A stretch of 64,000 bases of DNA from Drosophila pseudoobscura (taxonomy: Eukaryota > Arthropoda > Insecta > Diptera > Drosophilidae), in contig NC_046680.1 of assembly GCF_009870125.1 (NCBI RefSeq), positions 11,222,001-11,286,000 of the forward strand. The letters are read 5' to 3'. A program made the translations under genes and the position numbers. Of this stretch, positions 47,227 through 57,404 are shown in pieces; position 1 is the stretch's first letter, and every line of letters starts with the position of its first letter. The notes beneath the pieces were generated by a model. That model did no database searches, had not been told where the DNA came from, and saw nothing but the letters and a program-made list of their open reading frames with translations.

Positions 47227-49083
47227 TCACTTGCCGGTCCCGTTTTGTGCAACAAAAACGTCGCGTGCCGTCTTGCGCAACGTCTTGCCATTGACATTGG
47301 CCGGCAGCTTGTCGGTGAACTGGACTCCGGCACGCAGTTGCTTTTGCACTGCAGGTAACCGCTTGGCCACGTGATCCGAAATATCCTTTGCTGTTACTAC
47401 AGCTCCTTTGGTCTTGACCACCAAGGCGCCGGCAGCATCGCCCTCCCGCTCATCGTACACACCAACGACGCACACGTCCTGCACTTGCGGAAGCTCCGAG
47501 ATGACACTCTCGATCTCAGTCGGCCAATAGTGAAGGCCCTGATACTTTAGGATCTCCTTTTTGCGATCGACTATGTAAAGGAAGTTCTGCTCATCGAAGT
47601 AGCCTAGATCACCGGTGTGGAACCAGCCCTCGAAGTCCTGCATGCGGCGTGTCTCAACTGGATTGCCGTAATAGCCATTCCAGGCCTGACCTGTGTGCAC
47701 ATAGATTTCTCCAACCTGATTGTATGTCATGTTCTTGCCATCCTCGTCGACAATGCGTATTCTAACCCCTGGAATGAGTCTGCCGGCCGAGGAGATGTTG
47801 CTGATTCCAATATTGATCGTTATAGCTCCAACCTCTGTCATTCCGTAGCCGGAATTGAACATGGCACTTTTGCACAGCTCCTGGGCCCGCTGCAGTGTGG
47901 TTGTGGAAACCAAGCCCCCGCCATAATTCAGATGCGTTAAAGGTGCCAAAGCTTCTGGGGTGGCATCCGGACAACTGATAAGGGCCGACAGATGGCGAGG
48001 CGGCAGCACGGCATAGTTAATCTTGTACTTTTTCACCAAATACACAAAGTATTCGGGGGAAAAGGCTTTATTGGTAATGATGCGAGTGACACCGAAGACC
48101 GCGCTAAAGACGAATGCCCACAGGCCGGTTATCCAGTCCAGACAGCTGGCTATGAAGATAACCGATTCGCTGTGGACCAACCTGCGTACGTAGAACAGTG
48201 AGGATCATGCCTTGGACGCGATTGAATGTGGTTCTCAAACTTACATGGAGTCTTGTATGAGGTTACTGTTGGAAATACAAACCGCCTTGGGCAAACCAGT
48301 TGTTCCCGAGGAGCACAATATAGCCACAGTCTGGTCGCCTCCGTCCTTCAAATTTTCCGGCCTAAGAAACAGCTTGGGTTATCCTCTGTATATTTTATTA
48401 TTTGGATGAGGCAGTTCCGCTTACTGGTACATCTTCTCTGACGTTGTGGGATCCAGAAGAGTTTCAATCTTAGGGACTCCTTCGACGTGGTCTGTGAGCG
48501 TGTAGATATCCGGGTGCCATCCAATGGTTGCGGCATGCACCTTCTCGTATTCATTGCCATCGCAGAATATCAGAGACGGCTTAGTTATCGAGAACACATG
48601 CGTTATTGTAGCTGCGGATTTACAGATAATTCAGTGAGTTTTAACATTAACGTGCAGAATGGAAGAACGCACCTGCATCCAGCACTGGATTGACCGAGTG
48701 GAATGGTGTTCCATTCATTAGACAACCCACTCCCAGCGGCATCACATAGGTTGAGTTTTTCGCTGCAATTCCAATAACATCCTTGTGGTTGAGTCCACGT
48801 TTCTTGAAGTACTGGGCAATCCGAATAGCCCAGGTTAGACCTTGTTCAAAGGTTACTGCCACGCCATCAATATCGCATATCTGAAATGAAGGGATAATCT
48901 AAGTGTGTCTCTTCAGGACGATCCTTTTCAGCTAACTCTTACCTGGCAAACGTTCTTGGGCCAGTTCTTCATGGTATTGAAAATGATTTTACCTACGGAC
49001 GTGTCATAGCTGTATATGGAGTTCCGCTTGGCTCCACTCCAGACGTTATCCTTCTCGTTGTAGGTAGTGGGTATCATTGCCAT
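47227..49083 (-). CDS. acyl-CoA synthetase / luciferase-like AMP-dependent ligase, copy 2
   Basis: Exons on the minus strand are 49083-48943, 48880-48673, 48611-48425, 48361-48245 and 48181-47227, giving 535 aa. Every exon has the same length as in copy 1. The motifs are ILCSSGTTGLPKAV, NSGYGMTEVG, GWFHTGDLGYFDEQNFLYIV, DRKKEILKYQG and PANVNGKTLRK, so the active site looks complete. The pocket region differs from copy 1 (TEVGAITINIGISN against TETFIITSSIGISN), which suggests a different acyl substrate. In contrast, the last 120 or so residues are nearly identical. Only the last part of the C-terminus has drifted (ARDVFVAQ against ARELFIAQ). No peroxisome signal is seen. Confidence 0.9.
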
Positions 49084-49156
49084 TTTGGGGTTTCTGGAAT
49101 AAATTGCGTGCTGTCACAGCCTGCAGTTAACTGTAGCGTAGGGCCAGGTGCAGGTC

Positions 49157-49164
49157 TATTTATA
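49157..49164 (-). promoter_or_regulatory. TATA box of AMP-dependent ligase copy 2
   Basis: TATAAATA on the minus strand, 74 bases upstream of the ATG. Confidence 0.75.
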
Positions 49165-50160
49165 ATGATCCACAGCTCTGAAAATTCAGGCCGGAGACAC
49201 CTTGAGTGGATCCACTTGCAATGGCAAACACCTGTAACATCTTATCTTCTTCCTGGAGACGATAGTGCACCGCATGAAGAATGTCGTGAGCTTGGGCCAT
49301 GCCTGTTGGATACCCTGTATTAATGTACAGAGTTCTAAGTTCCTTCACGAAAGATATCAAATTTATCATAGTTTTCCAAATTTCTTCTTTTTTGAGAGAA
49401 ACATTAAAGTGATATTCAATAACCTAATAGGACCTGTAATAGGTATAGCTCAAAACTGCAACTACATTCATGTGTAGGCAGTTTTCTTTATCTAATCTGT
49501 TCAATTCAATACTGAATCGAATCAAAAGGAAATTCCAAATCACGAGAACTACGCTATTCCCCAGGAGGCTACTCACTTGTTTATGGTATCTACGAGTATT
49601 GCAATGTGTTACTTATAAGATTTCCACAATAAAATTTAACGAGCCCTAATCCACAGAGTGCTCGTCATACTGGTTCAAAACAAGTAGTGAACAACTTTAT
49701 AATTTGTGCCCATGAGCGTTTGATAATCATTTATTTTCTTGTCTTAACATAAATATTGCTGATTATTTTGGAGTTGAAAACGGAGATAAAACGGAAGCTG
49801 AAAAGTATAATACTATTAATGTGACAAACTTAGTTTGCATAGGAATAGGAAGATAAAGCCTGAATCTTAGTTATCTTAGTTGTATCTTATCTTAGTTTTA
49901 AGTTTGTACAAATGTGTTTGACCCGACCATTGATCACAATAATAAATTTCCTGATCGATATATATACATACATACATATATAGATATGCAGGCTCAGAAA
50001 ACACTGCTCACACGGTCTGCACTCAAATTTATTTTCTTCTTTTTTATTTGGAAGTTCACCTTTTTAAATGGAGGGGCGTAAACTAGGTTTATTGGATCAA
50101 TTTTATCAATCTATTGAATCTCATTTCAAAGGTATTTCATGCCTAATTTATTCCAATGGA

Positions 50161-50660
50161 TCGCATTTAAATCATTTTCGCTTATTCACTTTCAAACAAT
50201 TTCTATTTGGCGCTCAAGTTTGGTGGGACTTTCTCTCTTTTTTTTGGGTTTTGCTCTCTATTTTGCGATGGGATATCATCTCTTAGTACAGGAATTGTTT
50301 CTCGCCTTTCCCTTTTTAGCTCAACAATGTTTCTACATTACATATTGTTTTAAGCGCAATAAAAAAAAAATTATAACTTAAAAGTAACTAATCTCTTAGA
50401 AAATTTATTTATCAATGGCCTAAAATAAGGGTTTTAGTTAGTCAGCATTATTCAACGGAATATCGAAATTGAGCTTTAGGAACTCTTTTTTTTGTTTGAC
50501 CTTTTTCGCTAAAACCTTTTTTTAATCAAAATCCAATAAAAGCAAGTATTTAAAATAAACCATTCAAGTAGAAAATAGGTTCATTAATTACAACAAATTA
50601 TGTGGGCAGGGCTGAAAAATCTGTCTTGCTAGTAATATTCGACGGAATATCAAAAAAGAA
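50161..50660. repeat. dispersed repeat, copy A
   Basis: It shares ordered landmarks with 59225-59640: cttattcactttcaaacaat, then ttctatttg, then agaaaattgatttatcaatgg (near match), then ttcaacggaatat, then tttttcg-taaaac and attatgtgggcag. Copy-to-copy divergence is considerable, with indels. No coding content. Possibly a non-autonomous element. Confidence 0.6.
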
Positions 50661-50773
50661 GAATATGTGTAATATAACTCGAATTCGTTATTATATTTAC
50701 GGTATATTTTTAAACTGAGACGGGTTGACGTTGCTCTCGCAACGAAAAAAATGTCGTGATTTCGAATAGGCTT

Positions 50774-51069
50774 TAAAAAAAGGTATGGACAACAGGCACA
50801 ACAGACATGGCATATTGCAATTGAACCTCACCTCGCGGTTGAAGGACAATTTACCTTGAAGACAAAACGCCAATTTCGTCTTCAAGGTATATTTAGCAAG
50901 TGGGGTGGACTTTACCTTACATGCGTTGCATTTTCGGGCCCTTTTGGCTGTTATCCATACCCTCTTTATAAAATAGCCTCCATGGTATATTTAGCAGCTA
51001 GGGTGGGTTTTACCTTGCGCTCATTGCATTTTGTGGGCCATTTTTGCCGTTGTCCATACCCTCTTTTTT
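50774..51069. repeat. three related units of about 90 bases, one inverted and two direct, before Alas
   Basis: The direct units start at about 50886 and 50984 (ggtatatttagca, gggtgg, ttttacctt, ttgcatttt, then tgtccataccctctttt), with a period of 98 bases. An inverted, more diverged unit begins at about 50774 (aaaaaaaggtatggacaac). Between the inverted and direct units is a perfect 12-base inverted repeat, taccttgaagac at 50852-50863 and gtcttcaaggta at 50878-50889, with a 14-base loop. Confidence 0.7.
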
Positions 51070-51225
51070 CTCCCTTTAGGTAACGACGTAACAGATTCGC
51101 ACCGACGTCAATTGAATTTCATTAAATTTACTTTACTTTCAAATAGCCAGCGGAAGCGGCGCTTTGTGATCGATCAGAATCACGCAATCAGTTAAACAAA
51201 GTTCAGTTTGGAGAAGTGCTTCGTC

Positions 51226-52999
51226 ATGCAGTGTCCGTTTTTAAACAGATTTACTACTAACTTCGTCCGCAATTATGCGGAGGTGTTGTGTCAGTCATAT
51301 GGAATGTACTGTCCCGTGGTTGGCAAGACGTTGAGTGGGAGTGAGAAAAAACTTTCTCTTGTAGCCTCATTGCCATATGCAGCAACTGTTACAAGGCCGT
51401 TATCCAAACGCGAATACTCCACCGAGAGTAATCGCTTTGGGAGTGACGTTAAAGGGAGCCATGAGAAGGAGAGGGCAGTCGCCTCTGCTAGGGATACATT
51501 TCCCTACGAGAAGTTCTTCAATGAGCAAATTATGAAGAAAAAACGGGACCACTCCTATCGCGTGTTCAAGAAAGTGAACCGATTAGCTGGCGATGGTCTG
51601 TTCCCCCACGCACTGGAATATTCCGAACGGACGGAGCGACCAATTACTGTGTGGTGCTCCAATGACTATTTGGGCATGTCTGCACATCCCAGTGTGAAAA
51701 GGGCTGTGCAGGATGCTCTGAATATGCATGGCTCTGGCGCAGGTGGAACACGGAACATTTCGGGAAACTCCTTACACCATGAACGACTCGAGGAGAAACT
51801 GGCGGATCTTCATCAAAAAGAGGCAGCTTTGTTATTCACCTCGTGCTTTGTGGCAAACGATTCAACGCTGTTCACGCTCGCCAAGCTTCTGCCAGGATGT
51901 CACATCTTTTCTGACGCTGGGAATCATGCCTCGATGATTCAAGGAATACGGAACAGCGGAGTCCCAAAGCACATATTCCGGCACAACGATGTTGACCATC
52001 TGCGCATTCTCTTACAACAATTGGACAAAAGCACTCCCAAGATCGTTGCATTTGAGACCGTACATTCCATGACAGGGGCGATATGCCCACTTGAAGAGCT
52101 GCTCGATGTGGCCCACGAATACGGTGCTATTACTTTCATTGATGAGGTCCACGCAGTGGGACTGTATGGGGATCATGGTGCCGGGGTTGGTGAACGTGAC
52201 GAAGTGCTGCACAAAATGGACATCATATCTGGAACCTTGGGAAAGGCCTTTGGTAATATCGGAGGGTACATAGCAGGGTCCGATAAGCTTGTCGATATGA
52301 TACGCTCATACGCGGCTGGATTTATTTTCACAACGTCGTTGCCACCCACGGTGCTTTGCGGCGCTCTGGAAGCTGTCAATGTTCTGGCCTCGGATGAGGG
52401 TCGTCATCTTCGTAGTCTGCACCAACGAAACGTTTCTTACCTAAAAAACTTGCTGAAAAGAGAAGGTACGTGTAATTTTACGCTTTACGTAATTTGAAGG
52501 TTATTTTCTGAATAATCTATTTTTAAATTATTTTGCCTATGAATAGAAAAACCATTGTAATATCTTATGATATCTAAATGCATCTGATCTAATTGTCTGT
52601 TTTGTGTACTTTTTGGTTTTAGGTTTTCCAGTAGAGGACACGCCCAGCCACATTATCCCAATTAAACTTGGGGACCCATTGAAGTGCACCCAAATCTCAA
52701 ACATGCTAATCGAACAATTTGGACACTACCTACAATCCATAAACTATCCAACAGTTGCCCGCGGCCAGGAGAAACTTCGACTAGCTCCGACACCTTTTCA
52801 TACTTTCGAAATGATGAACGCCCTAGTTATGGACTTGAAGAAGGTGTGGCAAATGGTTGATCTGTCGACAAATGTTCCGCTGTCACCGAACGGCTGCATG
52901 TTCTGCAACACTGAGAGCTGCGGACACCAGGATACGTGTCCCGACCTCGAGTGTGGTATCCCCAACTGCCCGCGTCTGGAAATCTCTGTAGCAGCATAG
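51226..52999 (+). CDS. Alas: 5-aminolevulinate synthase, mitochondrial
   Basis: Two exons: 51226-52465 and 52623-52999, giving 538 aa. The enzyme condenses glycine with succinyl-CoA, using pyridoxal phosphate, to give 5-aminolevulinate. This is the first and rate-limiting step of haem synthesis in the mitochondrial matrix. The N-terminus is a presequence with two Cys-Pro haem-regulatory motifs (MQCPF and MYCPV), which in this family let haem block import. Core features are [45 protein letters not shown] and [13 protein letters not shown], where the Lys carries the cofactor. The C-terminus has a Cys-rich end ([16 protein letters not shown] then [11 protein letters not shown]). I chose the ATG at 51226 because no upstream in-frame ATG exists. 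TATA is not obvious, as for a housekeeping gene. Confidence 0.96.
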
Positions 53000-53058
53000 T
53001 TAACCAAAGCATTCAAAATATTCAACTATGGCTTAAATTCTTTTAATGGTTTTGGACA

Positions 53059-53064
53059 AATAAA
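53059..53064 (+). terminator. poly(A) signal of Alas
   Basis: AATAAA 59 bases after the stop codon. Confidence 0.65.
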
Positions 53065-53465
53065 CAAATGGTTTTGGTGCTTTAACATGATGATTACTTA
53101 CATTAATTTATTTATTATCACGCGATTCCCTCGTTTGATGTGCGCATAAGTCTTCGCTCGAAGTATCACCTTCGATAAGAAAGTGCGTGTGGCACATGCC
53201 GAGTTCAAAAGCAGGACAGGTGGCATGTTAAACAGAAAATGGACTCGAAAACTTCTCCTTGAACTTTGCCCCAAAGTCGAATAGCGAATTGCTAGTACCA
53301 CTAGTTGGCTGACCATCTACCGAACCGAATGATGAAATTGATAGCAGCTTACTCTGGGTAATTGTGACTCTGCATTTGGGAATAAAATATTTTTAGTAAG
53401 CTGATAGCCATTGTCCGATTGCTGATTATTATTGTAATTTCTACAGTTGTAATTTATTTAAATAA

Positions 53466-54025
53466 TTAGCTTAGTATTTGAAGATTATAAACAATGATTC
53501 TGCCAAACAGATCTGAACTAGACTCAAATACAAACTTTATCTTCGAACAACTTTTTGTAAGAGATACATCCTTAAAGTAAAAACGCTGAGGAGAGTTGAT
53601 GTCTTCGGGATAAAATGTCTCTTGGTAAGTGGGTTCTCCTTCACACGAATACACCAAAGCCGTAAACTGTTTACCAGCAAATCCACCCTGAAATTGCAAG
53701 CTCACTCCACTGACAGTGCGTGGCTCATCCAGCGTCAATATTATCCATTGAGGGGTTCCCTGGCCAAAGTTAAACATTGCAAAGAGAATATGGTAAAGAT
53801 ACTTGTGCTGTCGCAAGATGCAGACTATATAATACCTCAGCTGAGCTCCAAGCGGAATCATCGTTCGCATCAAACATGTATTGCTTTCCATACTGCTTCA
53901 CATCTTTATTTAACACGGAACTCACTCTGCGGAGGTACAATAGATAATTTACTGATACTGGCTCATAAAGGTAAGCTTGTGAGACATAACCTGCATGTAT
54001 AGTTTACTTTCGTCAAAACATTCAT
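53466..54025 (-). CDS. NR2C2AP: NR2C2AP-like discoidin-fold protein
   Basis: Three minus-strand exons: 54025-53991, 53926-53836 and 53759-53466, giving 139 aa, the same length I recall for human NR2C2AP. The start reads MNVLTKVNYTCRVSSVLNKD and continues KQYGKQYMFDANDDSAWSSA-EGTPQW. The core has ISLQFQGGFAGKQ-type sequence (GVSLQFQGGFAGKQF), FYPEDINSPQRFYF and FESSSDLFGRIIVYNLQIL. The family has an F5/8-type (discoidin) jelly-roll fold. The human protein was described as a repressor partner of the nuclear receptor TR4; a role in flies is unknown to me. Splice phases (AG+A, then phase 0) rebuild the conserved RVSSVLN and DxxWSS motifs, which supports the gene model. It is transcribed towards Alas. 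Confidence 0.85.
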
Positions 54026-54800
54026 CTCAATTCAAACATATCAATTTTAATCAATCAGCATAAACAAAACAACAATTCCACGTTGGTGGCATTAGTGATG
54101 GCGATAACACGCACCTGTTACTTGTGGTATTCTACTGCACTTCAAGCTAAGGCCGGATCTGAATAATCATAGTGTCGATATAGTGGAAGTGGATCAGCAG
54201 TAAAACGAAAAATTCAATTGATACTATCACTAACCATACAGTATATACTGTATATATATATACTGTATACTGTATACTGTATATATACTGTATACTGTAT
54301 ATATATATACTGTATGGTTAGTGATACTATGGAATAATAATTTGGCTGGTCTGAATCTGCAGTGCGTTTTTCGGCACAAATATTGCCAAATATTGACTGA
54401 TAGCACTGTGGTATCGGGTAACAAGAAAAATTTACTTACTGACTAACTGCAAAAACAGAGACAGTCTTACGCGAAAAGCATGCAGTGAGAGCGAGACAAA
54501 TTATCGACTGTCTCACTTTTTAGATCCAAATTGGCTGGAACACATATGTAATTTTGTTGCAAATCGGAGACGGCTGCAAACACTAATTTTGCGTATTGTC
54601 TCTAATGCTGTCTCTCGCTCCAAACAAAGTTAGTTTAGTCTAGTGTCATAAAGCTATCTGACTAAAGCGGTAGTGAAGAAGTGTAGTGGGTTCAGACAAA
54701 ATATAGAAAGAAAGCGAAAGTATCGTAGCATTCGATAGCTATCTTGAAAACAGCTGGTTGCTCAAACATTGCAGGTTGTGGAACTACTAAACAATTAGAA
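54026..54800. other. divergent intergenic region with a large palindrome
   Basis: It lies between the NR2C2AP-like gene and or, and contains the AT-rich palindrome at 54221-54330. No exon is supported. Confidence 0.5.
54221..54330. repeat. AT-rich palindrome of about 110 bases
   Basis: The left arm atactatcactaaccataca and right arm tgtatggttagtgatactat are near-perfect reverse complements. The inside is made of repeated tatactg/cagtata units, themselves palindromic. It can fold into a long hairpin or cruciform. Confidence 0.85.
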
Positions 54801-55555
54801 ATGATTAAAGCTATTCTTGTATTTAACAACCATGGGAAGCCGAGGCTCTCCAAATTTTATCAATATTTCGTAAGTTTATCTCTTTTAAAATCAACTGTGC
54901 CCTCAGTGCTTGTGCACTCAATCGTGCGTACACTTATGACGACTGCAGTTTTTATACACTATATTTTATTTTCCAGGATGAGAATCTGCAGCAACAAATC
55001 ATTAAAGAGACTTTTCAGCTTGTCTCCAAGAGAGACGATAATGTTTGTAACTTTCTAGAAGGCGGCAGGTGAGTTCTATAAATCACAAAGTCCTCCGTAT
55101 GTACATAGTATGTGGCTACCCATTTTGTTCTTACTAATAGCTTGATTGGTGGATCGGACTATAAGCTGATATACCGCCACTATGCCACATTGTACTTTGT
55201 CTTCTGTGTGGATTCTTCAGAGAGCGAACTGGGTATTCTTGACTTGATACAAGTATTTGTTGAAACCCTAGACAAGTGCTTTGAGAACGTTTGTGAACTG
55301 GATTTAATATTCCATGCTGATGCCGTACATCATATTCTATCGGAATTGGTTATGGGTGGGATGGTGCTCCAAACAAATATGAATGATATAATGGCAAGAA
55401 TTGAGGAGCAGAATAAGATCGTCAAACAGGAGGCGGGTATTTCAGCAGCTCCTGCTCGAGCCGTTAGCGCCGTAAAGAGTATGAACATTCCTCAACAGAT
55501 TAAAGATATAAAGCTACCCGATCTGCCCCAGGCAATTAAGGACTTAAAGTTCTGA
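54801..55555 (+). CDS. or: AP-3 complex sigma subunit (orange)
   Basis: Exons 54801-54869, 54977-55068 and 55141-55555 give 191 aa. This is the small sigma chain of the AP-3 adaptor complex, which sorts cargo to lysosomes and to pigment granules; in flies loss of AP-3 subunits lightens eye colour. The clathrin-adaptor small-chain (longin-like) domain fills residues 1 to about 150: MIKAILVFNNHGKPRLSKFY, IIKETFQLVSKRDDNVCNFL, GSDYKLIYRHYATLYFVFCV, ELGILDLIQVFVETLDKCFE. A tail follows (APARAVSAVKSMNIPQQIKD). The match to vertebrate AP3S1/2 is close along the whole length. The splice AG+C gives Gly-Gly-Ser-Leu-Ile. Confidence 0.95.
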
Positions 55556-55726
55556 CAAATGTATGTTTCACCATAGCGAGAGAAAATTTTTTACCCATTT
55601 CATTGACTCTAATCTCTATTTTTCCTCAGCTCTATGAATTCCCATGAGCGCAACGCCGTATTCCACGTTTTGATGCTTTAATAATATTAGGTCATGTTGG
55701 ATTTATGTACCCACTCTCATTTACCG

Positions 55727-55732
55727 AATAAA
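55727..55732 (+). terminator. poly(A) signal of or
   Basis: AATAAA 172 bases after the stop codon, just before the convergent MADF-BESS gene. Confidence 0.6.
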
Positions 55733-55793
55733 ATGCAGCTTATTTATCTATAGATACCTATTTATTTTGTTGGACATGTAACATGTACATATG

Positions 55794-56729
55794 TCAACTA
55801 TTGGGTCCAGCATTTTCTCTATCATCCTCTTCTCCGACTTCCAGCATAACTTGCATTATTTTCCGTTTAAGTCTCTTGCGTGAAATGTCCGAATTCAGAT
55901 TGCGAAACTCATTAGCTATTAGTTCACCAAACGAGTCCCACTGATCCCGTGCAATGCTGACGTGTGCTGGGACAGACACCGTTCCTGACGCATCTACTTG
56001 TCGCGTTGGAATAGAGCTTGTGCAAGTGGTCGGTGCAGATAGGATAGTGGATGCATATTCAGGAACGCACGTTTCAATTGTTTCACAGATGCTTTGATGC
56101 GCTTTACTTTCGTCTACAACAGTGACCAGTTGGTCCATGGACTCGAATTGGCCTTTCGATACTGAAGGTGGGCTCTGTGTTTCTACTTCTTCTCCGTCGT
56201 TACTGACGCCCTTCAGTTTTGCACTCAGTTTCTAAAATAGCCAACAAGAATGAATTTAGAAGGAGAATACTTCGGTGATATTTAGGCTACTCACCTTGCA
56301 TTGTGCAGGGCCATTTTGTTGATATCCAGGTCTCGGCTCAATAATAGAGCGCAAAAACATCAGAGATTGAAAATGTTCCCACCGACAAGTCGTCTTGTCA
56401 GCCATGGGACTGGAATCACCACCCGTCTCCTCCTGACGACGCTCCAACTTTTTCAATTCTGAATTGAATTGATTTCGTAAGTTATGCACTTTTTTCCCAT
56501 AATCGTTTTTGGTGATTCCAAGAGATGAACAAATGCTTTCAGTCGCCTTCGTGCGACAATCTTTGTTTTTATACAAATCCGAGTAGTGGTTCCATAAACA
56601 ATCAGATTTTCGGTACAGCTGGATTAGTTTGGAAATCTTCTCGCGGCTCCATATGGTTGGCTTGCGCCGCACTCGGCCCTGTCTCTTAGCTTGGGAATAA
56701 CATCCGACATCATCAAAAGGTGCAGACAT
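55794..56729 (-). CDS. MADF-BESS domain DNA-binding protein
   Basis: Two minus-strand exons: 56729-56295 and 56231-55794, giving 290 aa. Residues about 25-115 form an MADF (Myb/SANT-like) domain: IWSREKISKLIQLYRKSDCL, the WNHYSDLYKNKDCR turn, and YGKKVHNLRNQFNSELKK. It continues with WEHFQSLMFLRSII. The linker is Ser/Thr/Glu-rich. Near the C-terminus is a BESS motif (ISRKRLKRKIMQVMLEVG), preceded by FGELIANEFRNL. MADF domains bind DNA and BESS motifs mediate protein contacts, as in Adf-1, Dip3 and Stonewall. Targets cannot be told from sequence. It is head to head with the KLF-type zinc-finger gene and shares an intergenic region with a DRE. Confidence 0.87.
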
Positions 56730-56807
56730 TTTAAGATAATTTATTTAATTAATTAGTCCATGAATGTTTTGATTTTTCCTTCCACCAAACCAAACTATTG
56801 CGATAGC

Positions 56808-56982
56808 TATCGATGACACAAGTCGCAGGTGTTTCAATATTTAGTTCCATACCATACATATTTAATTTAATTTAGAGTTTTAAACATTCAACCTGCAAAT
56901 CTGTGGCCAAACACTACCTGAACAGCCGAAATAATATTTATTATAACTATAGCACCTGACTTGACTCAGAGTTCTATCGATA
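56808..56982. promoter_or_regulatory. DRE-type sites in a divergent promoter region
   Basis: A perfect TATCGATA lies at 56975-56982 and a one-mismatch TATCGATG at 56808-56815, between the MADF-BESS and KLF-type genes. TATCGATA is the core of the DNA replication-related element bound by DREF at many fly housekeeping promoters. Confidence 0.6.
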
Positions 56983-57404
56983 GTTTTCAAGTGCCATCAA
57001 TAAGTGTCAGTCAATTGGTCGCTATATCGTCATACAACTCTACAACCATCGCTATATAATGTTCTGCAGATATAAATAAAATAAAAAATACAGTTAAATT
57101 AAATTATATTGAATATGTATTTTTGCTGGTTTTAATCTATAAAAAATTGTGTACGGCACATGCAATTCAAAACTAAATCGTTATCCGTGCTGGCTATGGT
57201 GACGAGGGACCATTTTACTGATAAATACGGCCGACGCCCACTGAGCAGAATTTCCTTTACATGAATTTTGGACAAATATAAATAGGGTAAAGTAAATAAT
57301 TAAACTGCCCCTTTTGTATTTGATTGTATATATGTGTTGGTTTAAAATTGCAGACTGGATACGGAACACATTTCGGCTTTTAAGGAAACTCAAACGTGAG
57401 CGTA

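Larger units (their letters stand above)
49165..51225. other. repeat-rich gene-free region and probable rearrangement junction
   Basis: It holds a dispersed repeat copy (about 50161-50660) and a cluster of about 90-base units (about 50774-51069), both listed separately. No exon is supported apart from the 5' UTR of Alas at its right end. The genes to the left match D. melanogaster 49A; those to the right, as I recall, match 60A-B. Confidence 0.55.
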
